Origin: Amaurobius ferox
Taxonomy: Eukaryota; Arthropoda; Arachnida; Araneae; Amaurobiidae
Length of the DNA: 64,000 nt
Assembly (NCBI GenBank): GCA_951213105.1
Contig: OX578140.1
Location: 123,683,649 to 123,747,648 of the forward strand
Reading direction: 5' to 3'
In this document: in pieces, positions 61,341 to 64,000 of the stretch
Position numbering within the stretch: the first letter of the stretch is position 1
How the letters are laid out: the number at the start of each line of letters is the position of its first letter
The notes under the pieces: model-generated
What the model was told of the DNA's origin: nothing
The model's input: the letters and a program-made list of their open reading frames with translations, nothing else
The model's database searches: none
Program-made: the position numbers and the translations under genes

Positions 61341-61722
61341 TTGTTGTTGTTGAGACCCAGACCGTCCGACCTACCAGAAAGGTGTAAGGTAACTGTTTGG
61401 ACGGCCGGGAAGTGCCACCCAATTTAGACCGGAACCCAGTGGGGGAGGCATCCACAGGGACCGTACCCTCCTTCCCCTACCACCAACCTCTCGGAAGGAC
61501 TTACGGACCCACATGTTTAACGTGATCGTACTCCGCATGAACACGGCGGCATTTGTGGCAGCGTGCAAATCTAGCGCGCAAACCACGGGGATACCGCACC
61601 CGAGATGGCCAACAGCACGCGGCGTTCCGAGGTGGTCACCCACCAAGTACTAACCGCGCCCGATGCTGCTTCACTTCGGTGATCTAACTAGAACCGGTGT
61701 TTTCAGCACGGTACGGCCGTTG
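61341..61722 (-). mobile_element. Chimeric SINE: 5S rRNA head + tRNA-like segment + SINE C body
   Basis: On the minus strand the order is a 5S rRNA-like head, ATCTC, the SINE C tRNA-like head start GGGTGCGGTATCCCCGTGG, the SINE C body and a (CAA)n tail. GCCCACATGAGACTTTTGTG lies at both 61321-61340 and 61723-61742, so everything between was inserted as one unit. Compared with the copy at 21121, about 25-27 bases including the tRNA B box are deleted after ATTTGCAC. The pol III promoter may therefore come from the 5S part. The 3-base overlap of the 5S start with the target duplication makes the exact edge ambiguous. Confidence 0.85.
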
Positions 61723-61724
61723 GC
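61607..61724 (-). rRNA. 5S rRNA-like sequence (SINE head, not a rDNA gene)
   Basis: The minus strand reads GCCAACGGCCGTACCGTGCT, GAAAACACCGGTTCTAG, GATCACCGAAGTGAAGCAGC, ATCGGGCGCGGTTAGTACTT, GGTGGGTGACCACC and ends CGCCGCGTGCTGTTGGCC. That is essentially a whole 5S rRNA (118 versus about 119-120 nt). It keeps the internal control region but differs from standard 5S at the CGTCCGATC position (here AGTTAGATC) and lacks the A of TTGGATGGG. The substitutions and its place inside a SINE argue against a working ribosomal gene. Confidence 0.85.
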
Positions 61725-62139
61725 CCACATGAGACTTTTGTGTGTCGGGATCGAAAAGAGTGGAATGATAAAATTTGGCGAAATGTCTTAAAATACAGTT
61801 GTTTTATCAGTGCCAAATGAAGAATTTGAAGAACCCCCCGGGCTGACGATGATCTCTTTGCTCATGGTATAAATAATGCAGAAATATGAATTATCGGATA
61901 TGATTAACATATGTTACCCATTAAACAAATGAAAGTCTTGAAGCTTGTAATGTAATTTACAGGGAAATATTCGATTGTTTAAAATTATTCATTTTCCAGG
62001 TTTCTTTAAAAATAATAAAAATCGCAAAATATAGTAATATTGAAATGCCCATGAGAGTATCATTGAGAGTGTCAATAAAGAGTTTCAGAGGAAATGTCTA
62101 TGCCATAAAACCTGTGACAATTGAATAATTACAAGATTA

Positions 62140-62340
62140 CTAAAGCGTTTTCGTGAAACTGTATCTGTTGCAGACGAAGCGAGAATGGACAGGTCTTTCA
62201 TTAAAGAGTTCAATTTCTCGAAAACGATTTAATAACCGCGTAATTGTTGGACTGTTAGGGGACTTTGAGCATGGGTATTTCTTCTGATACTTTTCAATGA
62301 CACTTCCATAAGAATGGCTAGTGGCTCTAAAATAAAAATA
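62140..62340 (-). pseudogene. Mariner-like transposase helix-turn-helix fragment
   Basis: The minus-strand frame contains SVIEKYQKKYPCSKSPNSPT followed by ITRLLNRFRE, resembling the N-terminal HTH of some mariner-group transposases (a Y-x-x-K-F/Y-P then S-x-x-T-I-x-R-L layout). The rest of the protein is absent; the fragment abuts the 5' end of the E element at 62341. Confidence 0.45.
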
Positions 62341-62464
62341 TCTGATGTGGCAGCACATGAATTTCCCTACATACTCAAGTTCATTTTCCCTTTCTTTCTT
62401 TCATAATTCATAAAATTGAGTTTAATTACATAGAATAACCCGGATAATTAATTATTTATTTATT

Positions 62465-62680
62465 ACAAATGGCCAGGCACTTAATACTCCACAATTCGCC
62501 TATCGTGAACCATTTAGCCGTCATATTACGTTGCCCGGCGCACCAGAAGGGGCGGAACACACTGCGCCCAACAACACAACATCTAGCCCGCAACTGAGAC
62601 TCGAACCCACAACCCGGCAGCTGAGTGAGCAAGAGGAAATGCTTGCTTTGACTGGCCAGCTAACGCGTCGGCACCCGAAT
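62465..62680 (-). mobile_element. tRNA-derived SINE inside the E element
   Basis: On the minus strand the head is GGGTGCCGACGCGTTAGCTG (A-box region) with GTGGGTTCGAGTCTCAG (B-box region) about 45 bases later. The body follows, with GTTGTTGGGCGCAGTGTG, and an A/T-rich tail. TAATTATTT lies on both sides as a possible short target duplication. Confidence 0.6.
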
Positions 62681-62915
62681 AATTATTTGAAATTACACTG
62701 GATTTGCAGTTTTAAATCAATTTTCGTTTTCATTGGGCGATTGGACGTATTTTCAAAGGCGACGTGGCAAAATTGTGAAAAGCTAAAATATCTCGAGAAC
62801 GGTTAGATCTAGAGTTATGGAGTTGATTTTAATTTTTCGTCGTCAAAAATTAAATATGAAACTAATATTTTGTTGATACGTTCGAGTATACGTATTTTAT
62901 TTATTTTAGAATGTG

Positions 62916-64000
62916 AGGATTTTTGCGGTCATTTTACAAAAAAAAAAGTTTTTTTACTGAATTATACCACAATCTAATCAACGCCTGGGTAACCCACAGG
63001 TGACTTATTCAATAAATTTTATGAACTTTGGTCAATTAGTTTTTCAGCTAGAGTGAATACTTCGGATTTTTGCGGGCCATTTCGCAACCAAAGGCAAGTT
63101 CTTTTTTTCCGAATCGAACCAAAATCTATTCAATACCAGGGTAACCCACAAGTGACTTATCCACCAAATTTCATGAACTTAGTTCTTCAATTAGAGTAGA
63201 TACTTCGGATTTTTGCGGGACATTTCGAAACCAAAGGCAAGTTCTTTTTTCCGAATCGTACCAAAATCTATTCAATACCAGGGTAACCCACAAGTGACTT
63301 ATCCACCAAATTTTATGAACTTAGTTCTTCAATTAGAGTAGATACTTCGGATTTTTGCGGGACATTTCGCAACCAAAGGCAATTTTTTTTTTCCGAATCG
63401 AACCAAAATCTATTCAATACCAGGGTAACCCACAAGTGACTTATCCACCAAATTTCATGAACTTAGTTCTTCAATTAGAGTAGATACTTCGGATTTTTGC
63501 GGGACATTTCGAAACCAAAGGCAAGTTCTTTTTTCCGAATCGTACCAAAATCTATTCAACACCAGGGTAACCCACAAGTGACTTATCCACCAAATTTTAT
63601 GAACTTAGTTCTTCAGTTAGAGTAGATACTTCGGATTTTTCGGGCCATTTCGCAACAAAAGGCAAGTTCTTTTTTTCCGAATCGTATCAAAATCTATTCA
63701 ATACCAGGGTAACCCACAAGTGACTTATACACCAAATTTTATGAACTTAGTTCTTCAGTTAGAGTAGATACTTCGGATTTTTCGGGCCATTTCGCAACAA
63801 AAGGCAAGTTCTTTTTTTCCGAATCGTATCAAAATCTATTCAATACCAGGGTAACCCACAAGTGACTTATCCACCAAATTTTATGAACTTAGTTCTTCAG
63901 TTAGAGTAGATACTTCGGATTTTTCGGGCCATTTCGCAACAAAAGGCAAGTTCTTTTTTTCCGAATCGTATCAAAATCTATTCAATACCAGGGTAACCCA
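62916..64000 (+). repeat. Minisatellite, 142 bp module of family E, more than 7 units
   Basis: Units begin TTCGGATTTTTGCGGGCC-type sequence at 63061, 63204, 63346, 63488, 63630, 63772 and 63914, after a diverged unit from about 62916. Each contains CAATACCAGGGTAACCCACA and GACTTATCCACCAAATTT. Ordinary E copies carry this module about twice. The array is cut by the window end. Confidence 0.93.

Larger units (their letters stand above)
62341..64000 (+). mobile_element. Family E element, running off the window
   Basis: It begins TCTGATGTGGCAGCACATGA, then ATTTCCCTACATACTC. A SINE interrupts it at about 62465-62680. It resumes with TCAATTTTCGTTTTCATTGG, the TATCTCGAGAACGGTTAG block, and then an expanded array of the internal module that fills the rest of the window. 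The hairpin end is not reached. Confidence 0.8.

Overview
This 64 kb window is AT-rich nuclear DNA from a eukaryote, most likely an arthropod and perhaps a spider or other chelicerate. That guess rests on the dense mix of decayed mariner, Tc1 and hAT transposases, tRNA-headed SINEs and short non-autonomous repeats; no host gene confirms it. I find no intact protein-coding host gene. Every coding trace I can support is a broken transposon or retrotransposon gene, and most of the rest is non-autonomous repeat, often nested.

Three recurrent families dominate and share one layout. Family A has copies at 1-583, 4179-5144, 12671-13954 and 26988-28353. Families B and E are related and together occur more than a dozen times. 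Each starts with TC next to an A-run, then a short imperfect hairpin and a subterminal motif. Each ends with a CA- or GACA-type microsatellite and a palindromic hairpin whose arm repeats the 5' subterminal motif. This resembles the Helentron-associated (HINE/DINE-1-like) non-autonomous elements. Head-to-tail B copies at 58500-60406 and 23985-26449 would fit rolling-circle movement.

Region by region: 1-14000 holds A, E and B copies around a broken hAT transposase (8378-10762) and a broken Tc1 transposase (10784-11930). 16000-21600 holds a MITE, B copies and a SINE cluster, with a 400 bp inverted repeat at 18879-19282. 24000-36700 is nested B/A/E elements plus SINEs, including a 70 bp x 8 array made from SINE body sequence (30311-30870). 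36700-39400 is featureless. 39426-40442 is a mariner relic with long inverted repeats. 42200-43625 is an insertion inside a B copy. 46388-48800 is a nearly identical 201 bp x 12 satellite. 50670-51403 is a TTAA-flanked MITE. 51830-56645 is a gutted LTR retrotransposon carrying a complete-ended DD41D mariner. 57985-60480 is a mariner split by two B elements. 62341 to the end is an E copy whose internal 142 bp module has expanded into an array.

The most notable item is at 61341-61724, minus strand: a SINE whose 5' head is a nearly complete 5S rRNA sequence joined to a tRNA-like head that has lost its B box. The whole chimera is bracketed by one target-site duplication of about 20 bp, so it was apparently mobilised as a unit.
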